Assembly: GCF_026712185.1 (NCBI RefSeq)
Contig: NZ_JAPPUX010000004.1
Span: forward strand, 434,001-498,000
Direction: 5' to 3'
DNA length: 64,000 nucleotides
DNA from: Nocardioides pini
GTDB taxonomy: Bacteria > Actinomycetota > Actinomycetes > Propionibacteriales > Nocardioidaceae
In this document: positions 55,193 through 63,456 of the stretch, piece after piece
How positions within the stretch are numbered: the stretch's first letter is position 1
Layout of the letters: each line of letters opens with the position of its first letter
Made by a program: the position numbers and the translations under genes
Notes under the pieces: generated by a model
Databases searched by the model: none
The model's input: only the letters and a program-made list of their open reading frames with translations
What the model was told of the DNA's origin: nothing

Positions 55193-55240
55193 TTAGTTTG
55201 ACGGACCATCAAACTAAATCCGTGACAGGGGTCACGTCAA
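55193..55240 (-). promoter_or_regulatory. xyl operator overlapping the xylR-transporter promoter
   Basis: TTAGTTTGA (55193-55201) and its exact complement TCAAACTAA (55209-55217) form a 25-bp palindrome. The arms TTAGTTTG/CAAACTAA are those of the Bacillus XylR operator. On the minus strand TTGACG (55240-55235), an 18-nt spacer and TAGTTT (55216-55211) form a promoter whose -10 lies inside the operator. Confidence 0.75.
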
Positions 55241-55258
55241 GGTCGCCTCACAGAATTC

Positions 55259-56680
55259 TCAGGTGGTCTTGTCCAGGTGGCGCGACCGGCCCTCGGCGTA
55301 GCGCGCGCGCACGCTCGGGACGGGGTCCACGGCGTAGCGCCGGGTGCCCTCGCGCACCCACTCGGGCGGCGCGTCCGCCCCCGACAGCGCCCAGGCCGCC
55401 TGACGGGCAGCGCCGTCCGCAACGTACTCCCCCGGCGGCGGGACGTCGACCGGCACACCGAGCACCTCGGCGGCCACCGTGCGCACCGCCTCCGACGCCG
55501 CGGCGCCCCCCACGAGCAGCACGCGGGACGGGGTCACCCCGGTCGCGACCACCGCGTCGAGTCCGTCCGCGAGGCTGCAGACCAGCCCTTCCACGAAGGC
55601 ACGGGCGAGCGCCGGCCGGGTGGCGGTGGCGAGGGTCAGGCCGTGCAGCGAGCCGGTCGCGTCGGGGAGGTTGGGCGTCCGCTCGCCCTCGAGGTAGGGC
55701 ACCAGCACCAGGCCGCCGGCGCCCGAGGGCGCCTCGAGGGCGAGGCGCGACAAGGTCTCGTGGTCGACGTCGAGGAGCCGGGCCGCGGCATCGAGGACGC
55801 GCGCGCCGTTGAGCGTCGCGACGAGCGGCAGGAACAACCCGGTCGCGTCGGCGAAGCCGGCGACGGACCCGGTCGGGTCGATCGAGGGCGTGCCGGTGAC
55901 GGCCGTGACGACTCCGGAGGTGCCGATCGAGACGACCACGTCCCCCTCCCCCGCCCCGAGGCCGAGCGCGGCGGCGGCGTTGTCGCCCGCGCCCGCGCCG
56001 AGGACGGCGCCGTTCATGCCGGCCGCCACGGCACCGGGCGCGACGACGCGCGGTAGGTACGGCACGGCACCGAAGGCGCGCTCGAGCAGGTCGGTGCGGT
56101 AGTCCCCGGTCGCGGCGGACCAGTAGCCCGTCCCGCTGGCGTCGCTGCGGTCCGTCGTGAGGTCGCGCAGGTCGGTGCTCCCGGACAGCTTCCAGGTGAG
56201 CCAGTCGTGGGGCAGGCACACCGCCGCCGTGCGCCGGGCGTTGTCGGGCTCGTGCTCGGCGAGCCAGCGCAGCTTGGTCACGGTGAAGGACGCCACGGGG
56301 ACCACGCCGACCGCCTCGGCCCAGGCCCGGCCGCCCTCCTCGGGGCCGCCGAGCTCGTCGACGAGGTCGCGCGCGGCGCCTGCCGATCGCGTGTCGTTCC
56401 ACAGCAGCGCGGGGCGTACGACGCTGCCGTCCTCGTCGAGGCAGACCATCCCGTGCTGCTGGCCGCCGACGCTGACGGCCGAGACGTCGTCCAGTCCTCC
56501 GGCCTCGGCGACCGCCTCCTGCAGGGCGGCCCACCAGTGGTCCGGGTGCACCTCGGTGCCGTCCGGGTGCGAGGCCCGACCCTGTCGCACGAGCGCGCCC
56601 GTCCCGGCGTCGCGGACGACGACCTTGCAGGACTGGGTGGAGGAGTCGATGCCGGCGACCAGCCGGGGCCCGTCAGTCAT
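55259..56680 (-). CDS. xylB: Xylulokinase
   Basis: A 473-residue FGGY-family kinase that phosphorylates D-xylulose. Motifs include [15 protein letters not shown] (phosphate 1), [38 protein letters not shown] (phosphate 2), [17 protein letters not shown] and [21 protein letters not shown] (adenosine motif). ATG 56680 is preceded at 8 nt by TAGCAT, so it may have its own leaderless promoter separate from the operator at 55193. Confidence 0.95.
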   Translation of the reverse strand: MTDGPRLVAGIDSSTQSCKVVVRDAGTGALVRQGRASHPDGTEVHPDHWWAALQEAVAEAGGLDDVSAVSVGGQQHGMVCLDEDGSVVRPALLWNDTRSAGAARDLVDELGGPEEGGRAWAEAVGVVPVASFTVTKLRWLAEHEPDNARRTAAVCLPHDWLTWKLSGSTDLRDLTTDRSDASGTGYWSAATGDYRTDLLERAFGAVPYLPRVVAPGAVAAGMNGAVLGAGAGDNAAAALGLGAGEGDVVVSIGTSGVVTAVTGTPSIDPTGSVAGFADATGLFLPLVATLNGARVLDAAARLLDVDHETLSRLALEAPSGAGGLVLVPYLEGERTPNLPDATGSLHGLTLATATRPALARAFVEGLVCSLADGLDAVVATGVTPSRVLLVGGAAASEAVRTVAAEVLGVPVDVPPPGEYVADGAARQAAWALSGADAPPEWVREGTRRYAVDPVPSVRARYAEGRSRHLDKTT

Positions 56681-56773
56681 GGGCGCGGATGCTAGCCCAC
56701 GGCCCCCGCGACCCGCGTCGACGAAGGGTCCTGCGGTGAGACCGGCGCCCTCCGCTGCGTCGCGTGGGAACGA

Positions 56774-56805
56774 CGAAGGGCCCGGTCTCTCGACCGGGCC
56801 CTTCG
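56774..56805 (-). terminator. Terminator of the tRNA transcript
   Basis: CGAAGGGCCCGGTC (56774-56787) pairs perfectly with GACCGGGCCCTTCG (56792-56805) over a 4-nt loop, 7 nt beyond the tRNA-Glu 3' end. On the minus strand it is followed by TCGTTCCC. Confidence 0.75.
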
Positions 56806-56812
56806 AATGCCG

Positions 56813-56885
56813 TACCCCCGACCGGATTCGAACCGGCGCTACCGCCTTGAGAGGGCGGCGTGCTAGGCCGCTACACAACGGGGGC
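56813..56885 (-). tRNA. tRNA-Glu (anticodon CTC)
   Basis: A 73-nt cloverleaf. The acceptor GCCCCCG pairs with CGGGGGT (G-T closing pair). The anticodon stem CCGCC/GGCGG has the loop CTCTCAA giving CTC, and the T-loop is GGTTCGAATCC. CCA is not encoded. It lies downstream of tRNA-Gln in one transcript, a few kb from gltX. Confidence 0.95.
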
Positions 56886-56974
56886 TTGCAGGTGTTGCTC
56901 CGAGGAGCAACGGAGCTGAACTCTAGCGGTGCCGGAGTGACGCTCCAAATCCGGGCCCGAGGGCCTGGATCTCG

Positions 56975-57046
56975 CTGGGGTACTAGGACTCGAACCTAGA
57001 ACAACTGAACCAGAATCAGCCGTGTTGCCAATTACACCATACCCCA
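56975..57046 (-). tRNA. tRNA-Gln (anticodon CTG)
   Basis: A 72-nt cloverleaf. The acceptor TGGGGTA pairs with TACCCCA, with discriminator G. The anticodon loop TTCTGGT gives CTG and the T-arm is GGTTCGAGTCC. CCA is not encoded. It lies 89 nt upstream of tRNA-Glu on the same strand. Confidence 0.95.
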
Positions 57047-57117
57047 TGGGGGTATCGGATCGCTCCGATGAACCCGCGCGGTCCGGCCGTGGATCTCTTC
57101 CGAACCGACCCCGAACG

Positions 57118-58125
57118 TTACACGCGGGGAGGCGGCGCGGCCAAAACGGGGTCCCCCGCCGGGGGCGGCAGCGGTGCTCCCCCGACCGGGGGCCCGGTGT
57201 CGACCAGGCCCATGGCCCGGGCCACCCAGCTCGCCAGTCCGAGGTAGACCAGCGACTGCGTCAGCGTGGAGAGGATCATCCACCAGCTGCTGCCTCCCTC
57301 GGCGTTGAGTGCGGTGGTCAGGTCGCCGAAGGCCAGCGCCAGTCCGAATGCGAGGAAGTTGTTGAGCACGTGCATCGCGATGGGTGCCTCGAGGCCGCCC
57401 GTGCGGATGACGAGGATGCCGGCGACGACGCCGAAGGCGAACCGGTCGAAGAAGACGGGCCAGTCCTGGGAGAGGCCGTGGAACAGGGCGAAGATCAGCG
57501 CCGGCCCCAGCACGGCCAGCGCCTGCGAGGCCCACCGGGGCCAGACCAGCGAGCCGAACGCCTGGGTGAGGTAACCCCGGAACAGGTACTCCTCGCCCGC
57601 GGCCTGCAGGGGCGTGAGAAGGAGGATGACGACCAAGAAGTCGCGTGTCTGGGTGGTGAAGTCGTTCACCGTGCCGGCCGGCATGTCACCGGCCTGCACC
57701 GGCAGCAGCATGGCGACGCCCAGCGAGGCGACGAGGGCGACGACCGAGAGGCCCAGGCACACCAGGAGGTAGCGCCACCGCAGGCGCGGCGCCACCGAGG
57801 ACACCCAGCGGGGCTTGAGGCGGTGCAGCCACCACGTCACCAGGAAGGTCAGCGGGATGGCCGCGGCGATGATGACGTTGAGCAGCGCGAGCCCGGCCGG
57901 CGTGGCCTCTCCCGTCACGTCGAGGACGTCGGACGCCTCCTGGGTGGTGCTGCCCGTGGCCAGCAGGGTGACGAACGCGACACCTCCCGCCACGAGGGGC
58001 ACCACGCCGAAGACGAGCACGAGCAGCAGCACGGCGCCGACGAGCGAGCGCCACCAGCCGGGCCGGCCCACGCGGTGCAGCTCGTGGTAGCGCGGCCGGA
58101 AGTCGGGCGGGAGCGGTCTGGCCAT
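57118..58125 (-). CDS. CPBP-family intramembrane metalloprotease
   Basis: A 335-residue membrane protein with about eight TM helices. The CPBP (Abi/CAAX) motifs are present: EEYLFRG near residue 205, FALFHGLSQ, and HVLNNFLAFGLAL. These bind the catalytic metal or form a glutamic active site. Substrates in actinobacteria are unknown. It starts 2 nt after gltX ends and is likely co-transcribed with it. Confidence 0.9.
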   Translation of the reverse strand: MARPLPPDFRPRYHELHRVGRPGWWRSLVGAVLLLVLVFGVVPLVAGGVAFVTLLATGSTTQEASDVLDVTGEATPAGLALLNVIIAAAIPLTFLVTWWLHRLKPRWVSSVAPRLRWRYLLVCLGLSVVALVASLGVAMLLPVQAGDMPAGTVNDFTTQTRDFLVVILLLTPLQAAGEEYLFRGYLTQAFGSLVWPRWASQALAVLGPALIFALFHGLSQDWPVFFDRFAFGVVAGILVIRTGGLEAPIAMHVLNNFLAFGLALAFGDLTTALNAEGGSSWWMILSTLTQSLVYLGLASWVARAMGLVDTGPPVGGAPLPPPAGDPVLAAPPPRV

Positions 58126-58127
58126 GG

Positions 58128-59594
58128 TCAGCCGGACATCGCGTCGTGGAGACGCGCCAGCGACCGCTCGCGGCCCAGCAGCTCCATCGACTCGAAGAGG
58201 GGCGGGCTGACCTTCTTGCCGCTCACCGCGATGCGGACGGGCCCGAAGGCGACCCGCGGCTTGAGGCCGAGGCCGTCGATCAGCGTCGCGCGCAGGGCCT
58301 CGTCGATGTTGGCGGTGCTCCACGTGTCGAGCCCGGCGAGGGCGTCGTACGCCGCCTTGACGACGTCCCTGGCGGCGTCGTCGAGCTCCTCCTCGCGCCG
58401 GAAGTCGGCCTCGTCGACGAAGAGGAAGCCCAGCATGGGCGCGGCCTCGGTGAGCTTGTTGATGCGCTCGGCCACCAGCGGCATCGCCAGCTCGAGCATC
58501 TGCGCGTCGGCATCGGTGACCGGGTCGCCCACGACGCCGGCCTCCTTGAGGAAGGGCAGCACCCGGTGGGTGATCTCGTCGATGGAGAGCAGCCGCATCT
58601 GCGCGGTGTTGATGGCCTCGGCCTTCTTGAGGTCGAACCGCGCGGGGTTGGGGTTCACGTCCTTGATGTCGAACTTCTCGACCATCTCCCCCAGCGTGAA
58701 GACGTCGCGGTCGGCCGCGATGGACCAGCCCAGGAGGGCGAGGTAGTTGAGCAGCCCCTCGGGCAGGAAGCCCTGCTCCCGGTAGAGCGCCATGTGCGCC
58801 TGCGGGTCACGCTTCGAGAGCTTCTTGTTGCCCTCGCCCATGACGTAGGGCAGGTGACCGAACTCCGGCGTGGTCCTCGCGACGCCGAGCTCCTTGAGCG
58901 CGTCGAAGAGGGCGATCTGGCGCGGGGTGCTCGAGAGCAGGTCCTCGCCGCGCAGCACGTGGGTGATCTCCATCGTGGCGTCGTCCACCGGTGCGGTCAG
59001 GGTGTAGAGCGGGTCGCCGTTGGCGCGGCACAGCGCGAAGTCGGGCACGTGCTCGGTCTCGAAGGTGATGTCGCCGCGGACCAGGTCGTCCCACGTGATC
59101 GAGCCGTCGGGCATGCGGAACCGGACGATCGACGTGCGACCTTCCGCCTCGAAGGCCGCCCGCTGCTCGTCGCTGAGCTCGCGGCAGAAGCCGTCGTAGC
59201 CCATCACCTTCGAGCCGCTCGCCTTGCGGCGTGCCTCGACCTCGTCGTTGGTGCAGAAGCAGTCGTAGGTGTACGACGACTCGCGCAGCCGGGTGAGCAC
59301 GTCGGCGTAGATCTCGGTGCGCTCGGACTGGCGGTAGGGGCCGTACGCCCCGCCGACCACGACGCCTTCGTCCCAGCTGAGGCCGAGCCACTGCATGAGG
59401 TCGATGAGCGAGTCGTACGACTCCTCGGTGTTGCGGGCCTTGTCGGTGTCCTCGATGCGGAAGACGAACGTGCCGCCGTGGTGGCGCGCGAACGCCCAGT
59501 TGTAGAGGGCGGTGCGGGCGAGGCCGACGTGCGGCGAGCCCGTCGGGGACGGGGCCATGCGGACGCGTACGGGGGTGCTCATGCTGGTGCTCAC
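58128..59594 (-). CDS. gltX: Glutamyl-tRNA synthetase
   Basis: A 488-residue class I synthetase. The HIGH-like motif is MAPSPTGSPHVGLARTALYNW and the KMSKS-like motif GNKKLSKRD. FRIEDTDKARNTEESYDSL is the catalytic core. In most actinobacteria this enzyme charges tRNA-Glu and mischarges tRNA-Gln, which is then amidated. Both tRNAs lie nearby. GTG 59594 overlaps the FAH stop (GTGA); ATG 59582 is a possible alternative start. Confidence 0.95.
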   Translation of the reverse strand: MSTSMSTPVRVRMAPSPTGSPHVGLARTALYNWAFARHHGGTFVFRIEDTDKARNTEESYDSLIDLMQWLGLSWDEGVVVGGAYGPYRQSERTEIYADVLTRLRESSYTYDCFCTNDEVEARRKASGSKVMGYDGFCRELSDEQRAAFEAEGRTSIVRFRMPDGSITWDDLVRGDITFETEHVPDFALCRANGDPLYTLTAPVDDATMEITHVLRGEDLLSSTPRQIALFDALKELGVARTTPEFGHLPYVMGEGNKKLSKRDPQAHMALYREQGFLPEGLLNYLALLGWSIAADRDVFTLGEMVEKFDIKDVNPNPARFDLKKAEAINTAQMRLLSIDEITHRVLPFLKEAGVVGDPVTDADAQMLELAMPLVAERINKLTEAAPMLGFLFVDEADFRREEELDDAARDVVKAAYDALAGLDTWSTANIDEALRATLIDGLGLKPRVAFGPVRIAVSGKKVSPPLFESMELLGRERSLARLHDAMSG

Positions 59595-60403
59595 GCTCTC
59601 TGGGCGACGGGGTTGGTCAGGGAGCCGATGCCGGCGATCGAGATCTCCACCTCGTCGCCCACCTCCATCGGCCCGACACCCTCGGGGGTGCCGGTCAGGA
59701 TCAGGTCGCCGGGCAGCAGCGTCATCACCGACGAGACGTGCGCGACGAGGGTCGGGACGTCGAAGACCATGTCGGCGGTCGAGCCGTCCTGGACGACGTC
59801 GCCGTTGAGGAAGGTCTGCACCTGGCGGCCGTCGGCGAAGTCCTGCGGGTCGAGGTCGGTCTCGATCCACGGCCCGACCGGGCAGAAGGAGTCGAACCCC
59901 TTGGCCCGGGTGAACTGCACGTCGGAGCGCTGCAGGTCGCGCGCGGTCACGTCGTTGGCGATGGTGTAGCCGAAGATCACGTCCGTGGCCTGCTCGACGG
60001 GCACGTCGCGGCAGATCCGGCCGATCACCACGGCCAGCTCGCCCTCGTAGTGGAGGTTGCTGGTCTGCGACGGGTAGAAGATCGGGTCGCCGGGCCCCAC
60101 CACCGAGGTGTTGGGCTTGAGGAACATCAGCGGCTCGGCCGGGACCTCGCCGCCCATCTCGGCGGCGTGCGCGACGTAGTTCTTGCCGATCCCGACGACC
60201 TTGCTGCGCGGGATGATCGGCGCGAGGAGGCGTACGTCGCCGAGCCGGTGCTCCTCCTCGAGGATCTTGATCCCGGCGTAGAGCGGGTCGCCGGCGAGGG
60301 CAACCACGACCGAGTCGTCGGCGGGCTGGCCGAACTCGTCGACCTCACCGGTGACGACGCCGAACCGGGGTTCCTCGCCCGTGCTGAACCGACAGATGCG
60401 CAT
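59591..60403 (-). CDS. Fumarylacetoacetate hydrolase-family protein
   Basis: A 270-residue FAH-fold enzyme (hydrolase, decarboxylase or isomerase of beta-keto acids). VVGIGKNYVAHAAEMG, the metal ligand region NLHYEGELAVVIGR, GYTIANDVTARDLQRSDVQ, and LLPGDLILTGTPEGVGPM are family motifs. ATG 60403 is preceded by TAGCCT at 6 nt. The pairing with gltX is common in actinobacteria; the reaction is not assigned. Confidence 0.92.
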   Translation of the reverse strand: MRICRFSTGEEPRFGVVTGEVDEFGQPADDSVVVALAGDPLYAGIKILEEEHRLGDVRLLAPIIPRSKVVGIGKNYVAHAAEMGGEVPAEPLMFLKPNTSVVGPGDPIFYPSQTSNLHYEGELAVVIGRICRDVPVEQATDVIFGYTIANDVTARDLQRSDVQFTRAKGFDSFCPVGPWIETDLDPQDFADGRQVQTFLNGDVVQDGSTADMVFDVPTLVAHVSSVMTLLPGDLILTGTPEGVGPMEVGDEVEISIAGIGSLTNPVAQRA

Positions 60404-60451
60404 GCGCCGAGGCTATCCAACCGGGCGGAGCCGCGACGACGCCGGGAGCGG

Positions 60452-61813
60452 TCAGTGACCGGCGGCTCGGTGCAGCGCGGCGAGGCTCGAGGCCACGTCG
60501 TCGACGGTCGTCGACCAGTTGCTCACGCTGACCCGCAGCACGGCACGTCCGTGCCAGCGGGAACCGGTCGTCCAGGCGGTCCCCTCGCCGAGCATCGCGT
60601 CGACGACGGCCCGGGTGCGGTTGTCGTCGCCGAAGGTGGCGCACACCTGGGTGAAGTCGACGTCGTTGAGCACCTGCGCACCCTCGATCGCCGCGATCCC
60701 CTCCGCGAACGCCGCCGCGTGGTCGCAGAACCCGTCGACGAGCTCGGCCACGCCGTCGCGCCCCAGCGCGCGGAGCACCGCCCACACGGGGAACGCGCGG
60801 CCGCGGCGGCTGATCTCGGGGACCTTGTCGAAGGGCTCGCCGGCCGCGTCGTGGATGAGGTAGTCGCCGTGCATGCCCATCGCGGCCCGCAGCGCCGCCC
60901 GGTCGCGCACGATCGCCAGCCCGCAGTCGTAGGGCACGTTGAGGGTCTTGTGGGCGTCGGTCGCCCAGGAGTCCGCGCGGTCCGCGCCCGCCAGGAGGTG
61001 CCGCCGGCGCGGCGAGGCGCCCGCGAAGAGCCCGAACGCGCCGTCGACGTGCACCCACGCACCCGCGTCGTGCGCGGCCGCGATCGTCGCGTCGAACGGG
61101 TCGAAGGCGCCGGAGTGCACGTTGCCGGCCTGGAGGCAGACCATCGTGGGCCGGCCGTCGCCGGCGTCGAGGGCCGCGGCGAGCGCGGCGGGCTCGATGC
61201 GCCCCTGGTCGTCGACCGCCACCGGCTCGGGCGCACCGAGACCGAGGTAGCGCAGGCTGAGGTCGATGGTGTCGTGGCGCTCCGCACCGACCAGGACGCG
61301 TACGCCCGGCGAGCCCACCAGCCCGGACTCGGCGACGTCCCAGCCGGCCCGGCGCAGCACCTCGTCGCGGCCGGCGGCCAGGCAGGTGAAGTTCGCCATG
61401 GTGCCGCCGGTGACGAAACCGACGGCACTGCCCGCGGGGAGGCCGAGGAGGTCGACCACCCATGCCTCCGTCACGTCCTCGACGGCGGAGTGCGCGGGCG
61501 TCAGCATCCGCAGCCCGGAGTTCTGGTCCCACGCGCTGACCAGCCAGTCGACGGCGAGCGCCGCCGGGTGGGTGCCGCCGATCACGAAGCCGAAGAACCG
61601 TCCCCCCGGCATCGCGGTGAGCCCGGGCTCGCACGCCTCGGCCAGCTCGTCCACCACCGCGACGGGATCGGTGGGGCCGTCCTGCAGGCGACGGTCGAGC
61701 CGCTCCAGCATCTGCTCCGCCGTCAGTGCCGGCGGGACCGGCCGCGCGGCGAGCGAGTCGAGCCAGCCGAGGGCGTGCTCGTGCGCCCGGTCGAGGCCGG
61801 CGGTGCGTTCCAT
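60452..61813 (-). CDS. PLP-dependent group II decarboxylase
   Basis: A 453-residue enzyme of the aromatic-L-amino-acid/glutamate decarboxylase family. GFVTGGTMANFTCLAAGRDE binds the PLP phosphate, HVDGAFGLFAGAS holds the PLP-contacting Asp, and DSWATDAHKTLNVPYDCG contains the Schiff-base lysine. The substrate could be an aromatic amino acid, glutamate or another; the sequence does not decide. GGAGGA lies upstream of ATG 61813. Confidence 0.91.
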   Translation of the reverse strand: MERTAGLDRAHEHALGWLDSLAARPVPPALTAEQMLERLDRRLQDGPTDPVAVVDELAEACEPGLTAMPGGRFFGFVIGGTHPAALAVDWLVSAWDQNSGLRMLTPAHSAVEDVTEAWVVDLLGLPAGSAVGFVTGGTMANFTCLAAGRDEVLRRAGWDVAESGLVGSPGVRVLVGAERHDTIDLSLRYLGLGAPEPVAVDDQGRIEPAALAAALDAGDGRPTMVCLQAGNVHSGAFDPFDATIAAAHDAGAWVHVDGAFGLFAGASPRRRHLLAGADRADSWATDAHKTLNVPYDCGLAIVRDRAALRAAMGMHGDYLIHDAAGEPFDKVPEISRRGRAFPVWAVLRALGRDGVAELVDGFCDHAAAFAEGIAAIEGAQVLNDVDFTQVCATFGDDNRTRAVVDAMLGEGTAWTTGSRWHGRAVLRVSVSNWSTTVDDVASSLAALHRAAGH

Positions 61814-61906
61814 GCGGGAAGTGTCCTCCCGACGCGACCCCACGTCGAGTGCCGTCGTACGTCGTCGAATCAGGCCGGGCCGCTCCCCCGCACTAGCCTT
61901 GGTGCA

Positions 61907-62773
61907 GTGCGCGTGCTGTCGACCTCCGAGTGGCGTCCCCTCGCCGAGGCCCACGCCGCCCGCGTCGACGCCTTCGTGCAGCCGCACCTCTCCCGCCGCG
62001 CCGACCAGGTCACGCACCCGGTGCACGACTTCCTCTTCACCTACTACTCGCAGCGCCCCGCGCAGCTGCGTCGCTGGCACCCCGGCTTCGGGGTCGGCCT
62101 CGAGGACGCGGAGGAGCACGCCGGCCTCAAGGGCTACGCCGGCGACCCGGTCTCCGTCACCACGGCGTACGTCGTCTCGCAGCGCCCGCTGCTCACCCAG
62201 CTGCACACCCTGCTGACGGCGACGGCCGCCCGAGCGCCGCAGCTCGGCTGCTTCGGCCTGCACGAGTGGGCGATGGTGCACCGGTCGGCGGAGCACGGCA
62301 CCCGCCACGACCGGCCCCTCCGGCTCGGCGCCGAGGGCACCGACGCGGTCGTCGAGTCCCACCGGATCGCCTGCTCGCACTTCGACGCCTTCCGCTTCTT
62401 CACCCCCACCGCCCGCCCGCTCAACACGCTCCAGCCGGGCCGCGACGACCGGCCCGCCTTCGAGCAGCCCGGCTGCCTGCACGCAGGGATGGACCTCTAC
62501 AAGCACGCCTTCCGGCTCACGCCGATGGTGCCCAGCGACCTGGTCGCCGACTGCTTCGAGCTGGCCCGCGACATCCGGGTCCTCGACATGCGCGCGGCGC
62601 CCTACGACCTCGCCGACCTCGGGTTCGAGCCGGTGCGGATCGAGACCGCCGAGGGCAAGCGGGAGTACGCCGAGGCGCAGCGCGTGTTCGCCGAGCGCGG
62701 GGCTCCCCTGCGGCGGCGGCTGGTCGAGGAGTGCGAGCGCCTGCTCGCAGCCGGCGAGCCTCAGAACTCGTAG
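61907..62773 (+). CDS. Conserved actinobacterial protein, often labelled 3-methyladenine DNA glycosylase
   Basis: A 288-residue cytosolic protein starting with GTG (VRVLSTSEWRPLAEAHAARV). Conserved-looking segments are THPVHDFLFTYYSQRPAQLRRWHPGFG, GCFGLHEWAMVHRS, SHRIACSHFDAFRFFTP and CLHAGMDLYKHAFRL, rich in His and aromatic residues, suggesting a metal or heme-like site. No HhH-GPD or MPG motif is visible, so the usual database label looks unreliable. TAGCCT lies 7 nt before the start. Its 3' end overlaps the sulfotransferase gene by 13 nt. Confidence 0.78.
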   Translation: MRVLSTSEWRPLAEAHAARVDAFVQPHLSRRADQVTHPVHDFLFTYYSQRPAQLRRWHPGFGVGLEDAEEHAGLKGYAGDPVSVTTAYVVSQRPLLTQLHTLLTATAARAPQLGCFGLHEWAMVHRSAEHGTRHDRPLRLGAEGTDAVVESHRIACSHFDAFRFFTPTARPLNTLQPGRDDRPAFEQPGCLHAGMDLYKHAFRLTPMVPSDLVADCFELARDIRVLDMRAAPYDLADLGFEPVRIETAEGKREYAEAQRVFAERGAPLRRRLVEECERLLAAGEPQNS

Positions 62774-63402
62774 CCGAAGGCCTCGATGGTGTCGGCGAAG
62801 ACCGTCGCGACCCGCTGCTTGGACGCGGGCGTGTAGAGCTCGCGGTAGTGGCCGGCGGGGCGGGCGTTGCCCTTCGCGCGCGGCAGGTCGGGCTCGCCCG
62901 GCAGGCCGAGGTGGTCCCAGACCTCGCGGAGCTCGGTGTCCAGGTTCTCGTAGCGCAGCACCCGGTCGAGCGCCATCTTGCCGCGGATGCGGTAGAGGCG
63001 CCGGTTGTTGGCGAGCTGCTCGATCCAGATCTCCTGGACGTAGGCCTCGAAGTCGGGCAGCTCGGGCCGGTCCTTGTACTTCCAGTAGTAGAGGGAGACG
63101 ACCGCGTCCCACGGGTTCCGCTCGATGGCGAAGGTGAAGTAGTCGTTCCACGGCTCCGCGCCGACCAGGTCGCGGGTGGCCTTGGCGCCCATGTGGTTGT
63201 AGGCCTTGCGGGGCAGCGGCGGGGACTCGAAGTTCTGCGGCCCGCGACCGCCGGCGGCCTGCCGCAGCCTCTCGTCCTCGGGACTGATCTCGGTGATGAT
63301 GTCGTCGGGTCCGCACACCTTGGACAACGCGATCTCCACGCTCGTGCCCGCCGTCTTGCGGGTCTTGAGGAAGATGAAGCGGTGCTGGTGGGACGCGATC
63401 AC
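62761..63402 (-). CDS. Sulfotransferase family 2 protein
   Basis: A 213-residue cytosolic sulfotransferase-like protein. The 5'-phosphosulfate loop is FIFLKTRKTAGTSVEIAL near residue 13, and the 3'-phosphate site is YFTFAIERNPWDAVVSLYYWKY. These bind PAPS. The acceptor (glycan, lipid or small molecule) cannot be told. GTG 63402 is chosen because TAGGGT is 7 nt upstream; GTG 63408 is possible. Divergent from the pentapeptide gene. Confidence 0.9.
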   Translation of the reverse strand: MIASHQHRFIFLKTRKTAGTSVEIALSKVCGPDDIITEISPEDERLRQAAGGRGPQNFESPPLPRKAYNHMGAKATRDLVGAEPWNDYFTFAIERNPWDAVVSLYYWKYKDRPELPDFEAYVQEIWIEQLANNRRLYRIRGKMALDRVLRYENLDTELREVWDHLGLPGEPDLPRAKGNARPAGHYRELYTPASKQRVATVFADTIEAFGYEF

Positions 63403-63456
63403 GGGCACGACCCTATCCGTCCCACCCTGCCGGGCGGCACGGCTACGGTGGGCGCC

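Noticed and set aside
56813..57046. Prophage or integrative element attachment site at the tRNA genes
   Set aside because: No integrase, no direct repeat of the tRNA 3' end elsewhere in the window.
59738..61906. Plus-strand frame running into the 61907 gene
   Set aside because: Antisense to the FAH and decarboxylase genes with no domain or composition of a real protein; only the part from 61907 is credible.
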